A DNA stretch of 64,000 nucleotides from Acanthochlamys bracteata (GCA_019914995.1 CM034127.1:8556001-8620000), one strand, 5' to 3'; counted from the stretch's first letter, positions 11,340 to 24,137 are shown. Translations and numbers: made by a program. Notes: generated from the letters alone by a model not told the origin.

Positions 11340-12599
11340 CTGAGAAGTTATTCCATATTCGATCAATCATCCTTCCATGCAGGAAAACATTCTAGCTATC
11401 AAAGTATGGCAGTCGCAATCAGAGAAGGAATCATCTTCATCTACCGGGCTTTGCGTGGGAATGACTCGGCGAGAGCTGCTGCATCATTAAGTGAAAAATG
11501 TGCAGCATAGTTTTCTTGAATGATAAGTGAAACAGCAATTAAAATAGTGATTCTATCACAAGCATCAAAACAATTTCTCATGAATCAAAGAATATAATGC
11601 AAATGCTTCCAACAATTACTCTTTTACAATTATAATGAGAAAGTAACAAGCTAAACAATGGAATACTTCTTCATTCAACACCAAGCCTGATCCAAGTAAA
11701 CAAAGTCTTTGCACAGCAACAGGATTCCCAAAATTACAACTTAAGGTACGTCAGAACATAATACAGCAGATAAGATTTTACATTCGTAATTAATACATGG
11801 TACATAAAAATTTAAGTAGCACTTACATTACACACCAACACAAACAACTAACAAGCGACAAACTAGTGAAACTTCAACGACTCGACATACAAACAGAAAC
11901 TACCAGTAGGACATTAACCAGCTGCTCAAAATATCCACATCCTTCGTAAACTCAGCATCGAAGGTCGGTGCCATGACGGTGGGGCAAAGCAGAACCTGCA
12001 CCAATATCTGCATTAATTAATAAAGTCAAAATAACATTAACTAATAATGCACTTTCAAACTACCAAGATCCAAACTCCATCTTTAAATGGTTGACAAGCC
12101 ATAACTGGTGCTTTTTTTAGACAACTACGAATAATGTATGTAGCAAAAGTCATGACAGAAACTGAAATGGAAAAAGCTCCCTTCCTAAATTATCACATCA
12201 GATGAAATTCTCACTCCTCATTTCCTCACCATCACCACTGTTCTTATAAAAATCAATTCTCGAACAGAAGCACTTTCATAGATACTTCATATCACAATGA
12301 ATGAGCTTATAACATCAATTCTAGAACATAAGAATGATAGTATAGCATATGCAAACTGCAAAACTAACGGTACAACCAGACATGCAATATATTATTATTA
12401 CATAAAGTAGATCATTCCAAGTTTATAGTGGATATTTTACATTTAAAGCATATGTGTGCACCAATTGGTATTTGTCATACGTAACTTCCTCAACATCTTA
12501 CTTTCCATGCAATATTTTAACCAACAAAAACCAATCCAATTCCACCACATGCATGAGAAACAGGAGAAAGTCACAGATATTTCGCATTCAGACTGAAAA
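11340..12599. other. Intergenic stretch without a recognised gene
   Basis: Mixed-composition DNA. On the minus strand, around 11960-12012, a putative acceptor leads into a short open tail (AGSALPHRHGTDLRC then stop) that could be the last exon of an unrecognised gene. I could not attach it to any upstream exon. Confidence 0.3.
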
Positions 12600-13499
12600 C
12601 ACTACTAGAAATAATAGCATTACCGACTAAAAAAAAACAGTCGGCATGAGTCAATAATAGTCGGTAAAGTATTTTACTGACTGAAAAAAGAGCAGTCGGT
12701 AATCCGTCGGCAAACACCGGTCGGTAAACCATTTACCGACTAAATAAAAAATTCAGTCGGTATAGCACAGTAATTTACCGACTGAAAAAATTTCAGTCGG
12801 TAATTTTATTTTACCTACTAACAAATTCAGTCGGTAATTTTAGATTACCCACTGAATTTTTAGTCGGTAATCTTAAATTACCTACTGAATTTTCAGTCGG
12901 TAATTTTAATTTACCTACCAAAATTTTTAAATCAATATTACTGAATTCATTTGGTGAATGCTTAAATATTTTATTTAGAATAATTCACTACTAAGTATAA
13001 AAATATATACTAAATAAAAATTAACTCAAATTTATATATAACATTAATCAAAATTTATATTTACATATCCATTAAAGTCATCAAATACAATGAAATGATC
13101 CACTTGCTAAAACACTAATTTACACAGCTACTACATAAAGAAAAGCCTTTACATAAATAATTATTTGAAAGTGACTCCACGAGAAAGATGAATAGTCCGT
13201 ATGCTTATCTGAAATACAAAAGAAAGGTCGATGAAATGATTAGTAACATATGCTTTAATTACAAAAGAGCTTCTTGTGCTTTACCATTGCTTTTAATGGT
13301 TCTCTGGTTCAGATTAATGGTTCTCTGGTACAGACATTTGAAGTACAAGTCCTAGTTACCATGAGAATGTCCACGATATTAAATCTTGTGTCTGGCTTAG
13401 CATTGTATAAGAAGATAGAAGGAATAAGTTTGAATGAGTAAATGCAAAGTTACTTCAATATAATGTATTTTATTGTTAACCAAGGTCCAATACCTTCAA

Positions 13500-13679
13500 C
13501 AGCTTACATCTCACACTTGGTTGAGTGATCTGCTGCTGTTGTTGGTGTTATGGGTCACCACTGCTGCAGCAAACAGAAGGTGAAGAGAGGTCTTTGGTCT
13601 CCTGAGAAAGATGAAAAGCTTGTCAACTTCATCACCACTCATGACCATGGCTGCTGGAGCTCTGTCCCTAAACTAGCAA
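13500..13679 (+). pseudogene. Captured R2R3-MYB first exon
   Basis: The frame from 13550 to 13679 encodes the N terminus of an R2R3-MYB: MGHHCCSKQKVKRGLWSP, then the first R2 helices with WS and the HGCWSSVPKLA end of exon 1. The open frame is 43 codons plus one base, the phase-1 boundary usual for R2R3-MYB first exons, and is followed by GT. About 50 bases of 5'-UTR-like sequence precede the ATG. Nothing after it matches MYB exon 2, so only about a third of one repeat is present and no DNA-binding domain can form. The style resembles secondary-wall clade MYBs (MYB61/86/103-like). It lies within the CACTA-type element. Confidence 0.85.
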
Positions 13680-14195
13680 GTCTATATATGCAGATACCTA
13701 AAAAAATCTTCTGGAACTCATACATCAAGAAGAACACCAATTTCTGTTTTTACATTTCTCATTTCAATGTAACATCTGAAATTCATGTCAGAGATGAAAA
13801 CAGAAGAGGGAGCTAGCATTATTAAAAGTTTCAATTGCTTTGGCAGTAGAAAAGGAATGAGAAGAAGAAGAACAACAACAAGAAATTAATAAAGAGTTTG
13901 AAATTAAAGTTTAGAGATAATTAATTGAAGACCACCAAGAACAAGATTGCAGCAGCAACAGTAGCAGGAGCAGCATAACGAAGGAAATAATGGAAAAGAG
14001 TGCTGAAATGTGAAACAACAGGAAGTCATTTTCATCAATATGGTACTGTAAAATTTGTGCAGATAATTAAGTTGCTCTAAAAAGAAATAAACAGCGCAAC
14101 TCAAGAAATCCCTTCAACTCTTAATTGAAAATTCAAATGAATTTTCAGATAAAGATTGAAACAAATTGACTGATTCTAAACAAAAACTCCCTCAC

Positions 14196-14560
14196 CTGTA
14201 AGTGGGATTTCACATGAGCTAATGTCAGATCCTTCACGTCCATGAGTTCAAGCACTGATTTAGGTGTTGCCCCTGTACATGTTTCAAAGTTAATCAGCAA
14301 ATTCTCCCAAAAAGAAAACAAATTCCAACACGAGCTCTTCAGAACCCACAAACACAGAGGCTTAATAAGAACATCAAGAAAAAAATCACAAATCAAACAA
14401 AAGAATAAAAGAAAACCGAAAGAACAGTCGCAGATTATAAGAAGATAGAACAACGTCACACGACGAAAACTACTTAAAGAAAAAAAAGCAAATAGGGAGA
14501 GAGAGATGGTGAGGATAGAATAAGCGAAGCAAGCATACTTTCATGGCCACCAATAGCTCG
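14196..14560 (-). pseudogene. Captured KANADI (GARP) segment: part exon, intron, exon
   Basis: On the minus strand, a partial exon ending at 14539 reads ..IGGHE plus one base, followed by a GT donor. A 266-bp intron runs 14273-14538. The next exon, 14196-14272 (77 nt), follows a CAG acceptor and ends in a GTGAG donor. Joined in phase, the two read GGHERATPKSVLELM then DVKDLTLAHVKSHLQ, the second half of the GARP DNA-binding domain of KANADI factors. Only a dozen or so bases of the upstream exon are KANADI-like before the sequence changes, so the capture junction lies there. The first half of the domain is missing and the fragment cannot encode a working factor. Confidence 0.85.
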
Positions 14561-14760
14561 ATTTGCCGGTGGAGGGATCCGGCGAATTCTAGGGTTTTTA
14601 CGGCGGTCTTGATTCGGCTTAGATTGGCTCGCCGGAGTAACATCAGCAAGAAGAAGAAGAACGTCGGAGGTAGGAAAGGAAGAAATCAGTGCCGGAGAGG
14701 TGAAAGCATGCCAGTGAGGGGGGCGTAAGGGATGGGCTCACCGTCGGAAAGAAGCAAAAA
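14561..14760. other. GC-rich fragment of unknown origin inside the CACTA-type element
   Basis: A GC-richer stretch with CCGG and AAGAAGAAG words, fused directly to the KANADI segment. It resembles 5'-UTR or first-exon sequence (it contains CTAGGGTTTTT, complement of the AAACCCTAG common in plant 5' leaders). It may be a third captured fragment, but no protein family was recognised. Confidence 0.4.
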
Positions 14761-15179
14761 CTGGGAGAGAAAATATAAAAAAAAATTGAGGAAGAAGAAA
14801 GATATAAAAAAGAAACTTACCGACTAACATGTTTTCCGTCGGTAACTTTATATTACCGACTATAAATAAATTCAATCAATAAAATTACTGATTATAAGTA
14901 AATTCAGTCGATAAATTAATTAATAGTAAAATTTTAGTCAATAAATTTATCGACTAAAAAAATTATAGTCGGTAAATTTATCGTCTAAAATATTTTTTAT
15001 CGATATTTGATATATTTACCGACTGACTATACTTTCAGTCGATAATTTTAAAATTTTTACCGATTAAATTATTTTCGATCGGTATTTGTCAAATTTACCG
15101 ACTATATTTTGTCAGTCGGTAATTTTTAGTCGGCAAAAGCTGTTTTTGTACTATTTTTGTCGGTCGGTATTCTTTAAAG

Positions 15180-16900
15180 GACTTAAGAAAGATATCAGTC
15201 ATTAGTATGAATACCTCATGAAATAATATATTTTTACAAATGAAATCGAAGAAAATCGTAAAACAAATTGAACAAAAATGAACTTGAAAATTGAAGAAGA
15301 AATAGACGAACTAGAACAAATCAGATGAAATCTTCTGATAAAAATGAGAAAATCAGGCGAAATTAAATAAAACAGATTAAAAGGAGATCGCCGAGGAAGT
15401 TGTTAATGGAGATCGCCGGATTCGGTACACCGACGCTGTGATGCTTATCATGCTTGCGAAGAGACTAAGGATAAAGCTACATTGGGAGATGTCCGGCGGC
15501 GAGGCGGCACGGCGCAGGCGAACAGAGGCAAGACGGATGCGGTGAGTGGCGGCCGAAGACGAGATGACTTGAGGACGAAGTGTGATAGATTTGTTAAAAC
15601 AAAATGGATAATATAAATATTTATGAACTCCACCGTACACAAAAATTTTCGTACTCCAACGTACACTCCTTGCCGAATAAAAATTAATGAAAAATAAACA
15701 ATTTTTCATTAATTTTATAAATTTATACCAGATAAAAATAATTGAGAGTAATTAATTAATTTATTCTTAATTGTTCTCTATTATTTTCAATCCAAATAAA
15801 ATATAAATATTACAAAACTAGGTACAGATAAGTTTTTCAAATTTCTAATTAGACCAACACAGTGGCTATTAGATAAGATTTGAAATGAAAAATTATACTG
15901 TATTGAATTGATAATGCTCTCACTTGTATCTTTTAATTTACTTAAATAAGATAGTTGCCACATAAGTACATTGCAAGCAACTTTCCATGTACGCGCACCT
16001 ATCTTGTAACTTCGCATTGAGATGGAAACTCTCACAAAAATCATCTCGGGAATTTTTATTTCTTCAAGTATTCAGTATACAAACAAAACACAAGTAATAA
16101 TTGGCATTTATAGTATTATAAACTTACTGCCAATGCTAGATTGAAAGACTGTACAGTCATCTGTTCTCTCTGTTCAAGAATAAATAATTGGTCACGAACA
16201 AAAACTACAAACTGGACAAAACATTTTACTCGACCCAAAAATTCCGATCACTGCAGAACAAAGTACTTCCACACTCACTAGCATCTGATGCTTTGCAAGC
16301 TAGCTCTATTCAAATGAAGGGAACCTTGTATTGACTTTTGTGGAAACCTTCCTTCTGTTAGGATTTTTGAAAGCTTCACGAACATCAAAGTGTCTGCAAA
16401 GATCAAAACCTAACTGGAATCAACCTAGATGAACATATACATATTCAAGATATTAAGAACATGTGGTGAGCCTATCAAGTCAATTGAAATTCCTTTATTG
16501 TTTTACTAACTTTTAACCCTTTCTAAACGTTAAAAGAATTATATATATTACCATTGAATTAGGTCTTACAATTAGGGTCTAATGCCACAGACAGGGTAAT
16601 TCGATTATAGAAGAACAATAATACACTGAAGAAACCTTTATAAAAAGATAATAATGATAATAATAATAAAGGTTTCCAGCATAGTCATAGAAAGTAGTTC
16701 TTTTGAGTCTAGTTACAGAGTGCAAGCTCGTTTGTATATGTAATATAAAGCTGGAAATGACTGAAATGACCTGCCTGTAACAGAGTGGGAAATTTACTGC
16801 AAAGTGGCACTACATTGCAAATTTCTAATACAAATCAAAGTACAGCAGTTGAAAGGTGGAGTTACCTTCTGCCTCAAAAAATAACTTCAGGTAAAAAATA
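15180..16900. other. Intergenic DNA and GR 3' flank
   Basis: A GC-richer island at 15390-15590 has open frames on the minus strand but no recognised product. From about 16100 onward the sequence is probably 3' UTR or flank of the glutathione reductase gene. Confidence 0.45.
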
Positions 16901-16918
16901 AAAATAGTGATAATGATC

Positions 16919-19900
16919 TCAGCTATACCCCGATGAAACTGCACTATTCTTCTTCCCCTAAGAAGCAAAAGAGAGGGATCCAACATATAAATATTTCACA
17001 AAATAAATGAAAATTCAACGTGCACATCAACAACATAAGATATTTCGTCGTGGTGCTTCCAGAAGTACCAAATGCATGAAAGTAAGAAAGAAATGCACCT
17101 CAGGTTGGGAAGTATGTTTCCGAACTTTCCGGGATGGGGTCCTCAAGGTGACAAGTTCCTCTGCAGATGTCGGATGAACACCAACAGTAGAATCAAAATC
17201 TGCTTTTGTTAAACCTGCTTTTACAGCAATTGCAACACCCTGCAAAACAGAAGTTAGCCAACTGTCAATGGGCATATAAACAACGAATGAAGTATGACAT
17301 CAACTGAGGTGAACCTGGATAATCTCAGGCGCTTCTTCCCCACACATGTGCACACCCAGAACTTTATCTGTTTTAGCACAAACAATAACCTTCATATAAA
17401 CACGATCAGGTAGACCAGAGATTGTCGCCTTTAGAGGCCTGAAGTTAGCTGTGAAGATGTCAACATCTGCATATTCATCAACAGCCTGAACCATGGGAAA
17501 GATGTTAAAATCAAGCAGCACTAATAAAGTCCATAAATGTTAAATACATAAGTTGAACTACCTGCTCCTCACTTAGTCCTACTTGCCCAATTGGAGGTTG
17601 TGAGAACACTGCAGATGGCACAGCACTGCCATAAACATATCAATTGTAAGCATATTTTGCAAGCAGAGAACTAACTCAATTCGGAATATGCATAAAATAA
17701 AAATTATAAAATGCATAAATACTCAGAATTGCACCTATTTTCAATTTGTGTAACAATGATATGGAAGCAGTAGACTAAAACTATATACAGTGTTATTGCA
17801 CTAAAATAATTTGGCGGAGCTATTACATGTCAAAAGAATAATTTGGTGGAGTTATTACATGTCAGCCTTTACTTATAATAGCTCACTAATGCAAGCCCAC
17901 TACTTTTATCTTGAGCAACTTTTTATTGAAAGAGAGCAAAAACTGAAAATGTATGCCAGAAAGAAAATAGGTTAATCAGTCGTTTGCACTATAACTAACA
18001 ACCACCATCCATCCTCACAATTCTAGAGAAACACCATAGTGGCTCTTGTTTACAGCTACCATTAGCTCGCATAACAGATGAGCACTTAGCTCCTAGCTGA
18101 AAGTCCTTCTAAAGAACAACTTGAACCTTCAGCATCCTAAATGAACACAATAAATTTTGTAGAATCCTCACAACTTTCATATAAAAGCATTCTATTGAGC
18201 CTGAGAGACAAATTTTATGGTCAAAAGTTTGCAGAATTCGTGATCTTGTTGGGTGGATCTATGAATACTATTACTAAAACTCTAAAGAAGTTTTTAAAAA
18301 TCAGAACACATTGGATCTAGCCAAGTCGTTGCAATGTGTGTTGACTTCCACCCCCCAAAGTATCAACTAATCACTTGTACTAAAGGAATGTGCACCTGTA
18401 ATCTGGCTTCACAGATTCGTTTCCAAACACAGTTTTTGCAAATGCTCCTCCTTCCATCAAAGCAACTGGGGTCAAGTTCAATCTATTAGTAACATCACCA
18501 ACTGCCCAGATGGACTCGACTGATGTTCTGGAGTATTCATCAACCTAGTGGTATCAAGGCAAATTTGTCGAGATTCAAAACAGAAGTTCACTGATCAAAG
18601 ACAACCAGGCTTGTTTATTAAATAGCTTAGAAGACCAATGTAGTCTGTAATCGGGTTTTACCATAATTGCTCCATTCTTCTCCAATTTGACTCCAATCTC
18701 CTCCAATCCCAAGTTCTACAACCAAGGGAGAAAAAAAATTGAAAAAATGACAAATTTTAATAAGATGTCATCATAAAAATGTTACACAACCAGTATTCCT
18801 TTCAAACCTTTGTGTTTGGTTTTCGACCAGTAGCAAACATCACGTGCGAAAAACCATCAATAGTTCCTTTATTAGTTTTCAAGGATAGTAGACCATCTGC
18901 AGATTTAACTACAGCCTGCGGTGACTCTTGGGTATGAAATTCAATGCCCCTTAAAGCCATCTGCTCCCCAACAAAGTCCCTAATCTGGAAATCTCCAAAA
19001 GATGAACAAAAATTAAAGGCATATATATCTGAAAAGGAAGCAATATAAACTTCCTAACCTCCTCATCAAATCCTCTGAGGACTTTCTTTTGACGTATAAA
19101 CACATGAACATCACTTTTCAGCCCATTGAAAATGCCAGCAAATTCCATTGCGATATATCCACCCCCAACAATAGCAATCTTTTCAGGTTTTGTGGGCAAA
19201 TCTAATGCAGCATCAGAGTCAATAACATATTCCTTGCCAGGAATGTCTGGAATGTATGGTCGGCCACCAACCGATATAAGTATATGTCTAGCAGAGTAGA
19301 GTTTTCCATCAACATCAACTGTATGTGGATCAATTACCTGTACAGGCAAGCGGTACAATCAAAACTTAGGGTATAATACTTATGCAATAAGCACTCTCTT
19401 GGAATTTAATCCAATTCACGATAACCTTTACCTTGCCGCGACCCTCGATTAATGTAACCCCAGCCTTTTCCAATATATTTTTGTAAATCCCGGTAAGGCG
19501 CTGCAGTTCGGCATTCTTATTCGCAATTAAAGTACTCCAATCATGCTTGGGATCAACTTCATAATTCCACCCAAAACTACGACTCTCTTCAAATTCATGT
19601 GAATATTTTGAAGCATAAACAAGTAGCTTTTTTGGTACGCAGCCACGGAGCACACAGCTGTAAAGTAAATTCCGTAAAACTTAGCACAAAGCCAAATAAG
19701 ATTTTTTGCTTCAAAATACAATACCACTTTCCAACTTCAAATTTTATCAGGAAATAATATTTGCAAGTCCATTCGTAGGTAACGTTTAGTCATGAAAGCA
19801 TCGATCACTTAAAACGACTCAGAGAAGAAAATAAGCACATCAACTCTTCATTACTCCACTACAACTATCCTTCACTTAATTAACACTCTACCTCTCACCA

Positions 19901-21541
19901 ATAACTTGCCACCTTTATACTCTCACCAGTTTTCCACTCGAGTACCCAACAACACAACATACATAAGAACAATCCCTTAAGGTCTATTATTCATGCTCTA
20001 AGTCAGTCTGCATGAATAGACTTCGTCTCTTAAAGCTTTCTAAAAGCCTCTAAGTTTGAGTATAGTTGCATTCTAGGATGACTTAGGGAGCACGAGGTGG
20101 CAGTTGATCTCTAAGTATGTGGAGGATAAAAAGCAATCAACAAAATAAACAGAATATATTTAAATCTTCTACAGGAATGAAAATGCAAACAAACAAATAT
20201 TGCACAGAATATCATTATTCCATCACAATCAAAGGCACACGCTATCAAAGATTTGCTATAAGAGTTCACTCTGCAAGAAGGCCACTAGCTATTATTAAAT
20301 ATTTGGGTATTCATATGTGCTCAGTTTGAAGTAAAGAAAAAGCTAACAAAGTTACAGCAAATATTGGCAACGACTAGAGAGGTATATTATCTTTGAAGAG
20401 GGTATCTTCTTCAATATCCATTCCCAAAAATAAACATAAGATAGCAGGAAGTGAGCTCTCTGGTGAGCATGCAGTCAATAGTATATTAGAGAAAAGCAAC
20501 TAGGTTGGAACCATTTCATGGCAAGTTTCATACTTTCCACAATTTCAGATTAACTACTGTGAGTGTAGTAAACTCAACAATTTCCCAGCCCGTCAACTTC
20601 ATGCCCTCCAAGCATACCATTTAATAGATAAGAAGACACAAGAGAGACTGTCATTACAATTCTAGATAATAGAAGTACACTACCTCCAAACTATTGGAGA
20701 TAATTGCTACCAGTTTGTGCTACTCAGAGACATACAGTTAAAATTTAAAATAATGGAAACAGCTTAAACAGAAAAATCCTAATTTGTTCACTAGTCTGAA
20801 GAAAAATTTCTAACTTTTATGTAATTTCTCAGACTTAGGGAACAGCATAGAGTATAAATCATCCAGGAGTTAAGAACACAAAGATATAGATGGCTGTGTG
20901 GACAGCTAGGGAGAAGTATCCCCACTAGATAATTTACTTACTCTATTTTATAAACACAGAATGAATTACCAAAATTTTTAAATGTATTAGAAGGGAAACG
21001 AACCGATCATGAGTAAAGACGCTTCTAAAGATTATCACGAACTATCTTCATAATTCACTAGAAAGCTTATAATTACTATACAATCAATATTCATATCTAC
21101 ATGATTCTTTGATTACCAGAAACAATAACTTACAAGTTGGGGTAAAGAAACAGAAAGAAACAAAAGTGGAAGAGCTTACGTTCCGCCGAATCCGCCAGCG
21201 ATATCAGAAGCAATAGTAGCAAAGGGTAGTTCACAAACAGCAACAGAAGCACCATAGTTCGCCGCAAACCTAGAAGCCCTGACTCCACCACTACCAGCCC
21301 CAATAGTGAACAAATCGAAGTCGTAAGGTTTGCTATCGCTATCAGCGCTGGCACGTGTCTCGATAGAGCGGCATCCGCGACGGGCGGCGCACGTGCGGGT
21401 TGGGAAGCGAAGAACATGGTTGTTGCTGTTGTTGCTGAAGAAGGAGAGATTGCGGGAGAGAAAGACGAGAGAAAGAGGAGGGATTGATAGACGTGGTGCT
21501 CCCACGCTCAGCCCCACCACCGCCGCTGCCGTGGCCGCCAT
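16919..21541 (-). CDS. GR2: Glutathione reductase, chloroplastic/mitochondrial
   Basis: Ten exons (minus order): 21180-21541, 19432-19657, 19059-19337, 18808-18984, 18662-18715, 18396-18544, 17562-17625, 17315-17485, 17099-17239, 16919-16957. All have GT-AG borders and together give 553 aa in frame. The enzyme reduces glutathione disulphide with NADPH and FAD. The first ~70 residues are a Ser/Arg-rich transit peptide. Then come the FAD-binding motif [13 protein letters not shown], the redox disulphide [10 protein letters not shown], the NADPH-binding [15 protein letters not shown] with [12 protein letters not shown], the second FAD motif WAVGDVTN, and the dimer-interface active-site region [19 protein letters not shown]. 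The tail [16 protein letters not shown] is typical of the plastid form. One active-site stretch, GFGGTCVL, is split by intron 1. Confidence 0.94.
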
Positions 21542-21551
21542 GAATGTTATC

Positions 21552-21570
21552 AGAGAGAGAGAGAGAGAGG
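21552..21570 (+). repeat. (AG)n microsatellite in the GR 5' leader
   Basis: About nine AG dinucleotides, 10 bases upstream of the GR start codon. On the GR strand this is a CT run, a common element of plant 5' leaders. Confidence 0.9.
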
Positions 21571-21662
21571 GATGTACGGCTGAGAAAGTGGAGAGAGTGA
21601 TCGAAAGAAAAGAGCAAACAGGGGGAAGTCTATTCTTTTTTGTTTTTCTAGGTTTTTTCTAG

Positions 21663-22140
21663 TAGCAGTGTTCTATTTTGCTGTTATAGATACATTGGCA
21701 TTTTGACTTCGGTTATCTAGATGATGAGATGGAATTGAGCCAGGTGGATGTTAAATTGGGAATCCAATTCCAACAGTCGTTGCTCTATTAATTCATATTT
21801 ATCACTATTCGCTAAGATTTTAGTTTAATAAATTTTATATTGTTTTAAAACATGAAATATTTATACGTAAATTTTACTGCATTTTAAAAATAAAGCAAAT
21901 ATTTTTTTTAAATTAAGTTTCGTTTTATAAAATTTATTATTTTAGATAGGTGTCAAATTCGTTGCTTGATTTGAAAAGTAAGCATTTTATACCATACAAC
22001 TACTACAATAGTGTTAAATGGTTAAGTGAATAGATGCGAAGCACGACCATTTATTTTATATATATTTTATAATATTTTTTACAAAATGATTTATTTTGTA
22101 TTGTTGCAATTCTTAAATTATAGATTATATATCATAATAT
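21663..22140. other. Upstream region of GR, AT-rich
   Basis: Presumed GR promoter and upstream DNA on the minus strand. No element could be assigned with confidence. Confidence 0.4.
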
Positions 22141-22144
22141 ATGA

Positions 22145-22374
22145 GGGGCCGTTTGAAAGTATTTATAAAATAAATTTTTTTAAAATAAATAATATTTTTA
22201 TTTTTTAATTTAAAAAAAATAAAAATATGTAATAAAAAATTTTATTTTGTAGAATTTTTTTTTATTTTTTAAATTTTTAAATAAATTTTTTATATATTTA
22301 TAAAATATATATTAAAAAATATAAAATAAAAAGAAGTTAAAAAGTAGTTTTTGAAAAATTTTTCAAACGCGCTC
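22145..22374. mobile_element. AT-rich MITE, family A copy
   Basis: Starts GGCCGTTTGAAAGTATTTAT and ends TTTTTCAAACGCGCTC, so its ends form an imperfect inverted repeat. The interior is nearly pure A/T, including ATATATTAAAAAATATAAAA, which recurs in the copies at 43998 and 63571. Confidence 0.6.
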
Positions 22375-22379
22375 GAAAA

Positions 22380-23930
22380 TTGAACGGATCTTAAATTAAT
22401 GATCTAACTTTAAATAGGACTTCAATTATAAAAATAACTCGCACATAAAATTTAACATATTGAATATTTGTAGTCTAGGAAAAGAAACGAAGATGCAGAC
22501 AACGGTGTGCTGTTCCGGACAATGTGTGCCTTTGGAAATAAGACTACATTACACTTCATACCGGCAGTAGTTGTGATGGTTTTCCCATTCCAAGTAAGAA
22601 CAGTAGTTGTGATGGTACTGCGATCCTAGTAAAGATCATTTCAGGATATCTAGAAAGGGCTAAACGTAATGTTTACTTATGTGGCTCGATCCAACTGGTT
22701 TCAACCACAAGAGAAACTATGGTACTCTCCAGCAGATCCGGAAGACAACATTGGGTGTTTAAAAATTTAAAAATATTTTTTTAAATAAAAAATATTTTAT
22801 TTTATTTTTACAAATAAACTTTTAAATAAAAATAATAATAATATTTTATTACATAAACTTTTTTTAAAATTTTAAATAAATTTTGTAAATAATAAAAATC
22901 TTCTGGCGTCAACTTTTAGAAATGGATGAAGCTAAGAAATTAGAAATGGTTGTGTTCATCCGTGCCTGCATATAGGATGCTAAATTTAATGAATAAATTT
23001 CTCCGAAAATGCATCAACAACATAAATTTCTCCGAAACTCACTAAATAACTCCAAAATCGTAAAGCTTTGCTGAGGCGTCCATGATAGAATCAGTTTCTA
23101 TCACGCTTGAGATGAAAGGCGCGCTTCAGCTTATCCCAACCCCAACACGTTGGTTGGTTGGCCGGAAGCGTTTGGAGGTAGATGAATTGCTCAAGCCTTG
23201 TTCCAAAAAATAAGAGATCGTTGTCACTATGGCCCAAATGCATAGCTATACGAAGGGTAAAGTCTATTAAAATTGTATCATATCCATCTTCTAAAATATA
23301 TAATAAATGCCTCGTTCGCCCTTTAACAGATAGATCTTTTTTTTTAAAATTATATATAAATTTGTCATACTTAATAATATAATTTAGAAATTTTTTAGAT
23401 TTAAAAAAACAGAAATAAGTATATGTCATAATTTGAAGTGAAAAAAGATAAATCTGTTTCTATAAAAATTCTAAAATAAATTCTTTTCAAAATTTTTTTA
23501 TTTTAAATACTTTCAGAAGTCTCACAACTCCACCAAGCCTATTTTTAGATGATTTAAAAAATAATCAATTTAGTAAATAAGTAATTTAGATTTATCTTTG
23601 AAATCGAAAGCTAAAGTAATGTATACTGTTGAACTATATAAAAAAAAAAATATATATATATATATATATTATTTTCACAGGTATCTAATGCTTTAGTTCA
23701 TTGATCAAAGTTCTTCATAAAAAATATATGCGGAAAATGTATTTCATATTATGTTCAGCTATTTTAAAATTTCAATTTCATATAGTTTTTTAACATAAAA
23801 AATCACGGATAATTAATTAATTGGAGTGCAAGTGTTTAATTATTTAACTATCTTTGGTTTTATTCAGGTAATGGACCTCCTACGGTCCTACCTTCTACCC
23901 TACAACGAAAACCATTATTCAGGCCCACCC
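22380..23930. other. Intergenic DNA without a recognised gene
   Basis: Contains a further AT-rich block at about 22745-22905, a more complex patch at 23080-23230 with no recognised product, and an A10(TA)n simple repeat at 23641-23669. Confidence 0.5.
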
Positions 23931-23941
23931 TTTTACATTAA

Positions 23942-24137
23942 GGACTTGTTTATCAATTTATAAAAACTTACTTTATTTCAAAATTTATTTTAATACAAAA
24001 CTAACCAAAATTTTAAAATAATTTTATTATTAAAAATTTATTTTCCAATTTTAATATAAAATAACTATAAAATTTATTTTTATTAATTTTTTTATTTAAT
24101 TTAAAAAAGTGTCTTTATTTTAAGATAAACACGTCTC
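23942..24137. mobile_element. AT-rich MITE, family B copy 1
   Basis: The ends are a 12-bp near-perfect inverted repeat: GACTTGTTTATC at the left and GATAAACACGTC at the right. The roughly 170-bp interior is A/T-rich and non-coding. Confidence 0.65.

Larger units (their letters stand above)
12600..15158. mobile_element. CACTA-type transposon with captured gene fragments
   Basis: The left end begins CACTACTAGAAATAATAG. The right end, read inwards, is TAGTACAAAAACAGCTTTTG, a related but decayed terminus. Both ends carry dense subterminal repeats of the TTACCGACT...AGTCGGTAA type, in both orientations (12620-12910 and 14815-15135). This is diagnostic of CACTA (En/Spm) elements. No TNP/transposase frame was seen, so it is non-autonomous. 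The interior holds an R2R3-MYB first exon (+) and a KANADI exon-intron-exon segment (-), plus a GC-rich piece at about 14540-14750. A 3-bp target duplication could not be confirmed, so the right boundary is good to only a few bases. Confidence 0.8.

Noticed and set aside
13550-13816. 88-aa open frame starting like an R2R3-MYB
   Set aside because: Only the first MYB exon is present; after 13679 the frame runs into non-MYB sequence. It is a fragment within the CACTA-type element, not a gene.
14145-14459. 104-aa minus-strand frame containing the KANADI motif
   Set aside because: The frame reads through intron sequence on both sides of the 77-nt exon. Listed as a captured fragment instead.
15377-15709. 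Minus-strand frames in a GC-richer island
   Set aside because: Overlapping open frames in several registers, no recognised family and no linked exon; probably chance.
16306-16393. Possible extra last exon for glutathione reductase
   Set aside because: An acceptor and a 29-codon open tail exist, but the phase does not fit the preceding GR exon, and the exon at 16919-16957 already closes the gene in a family-like way.
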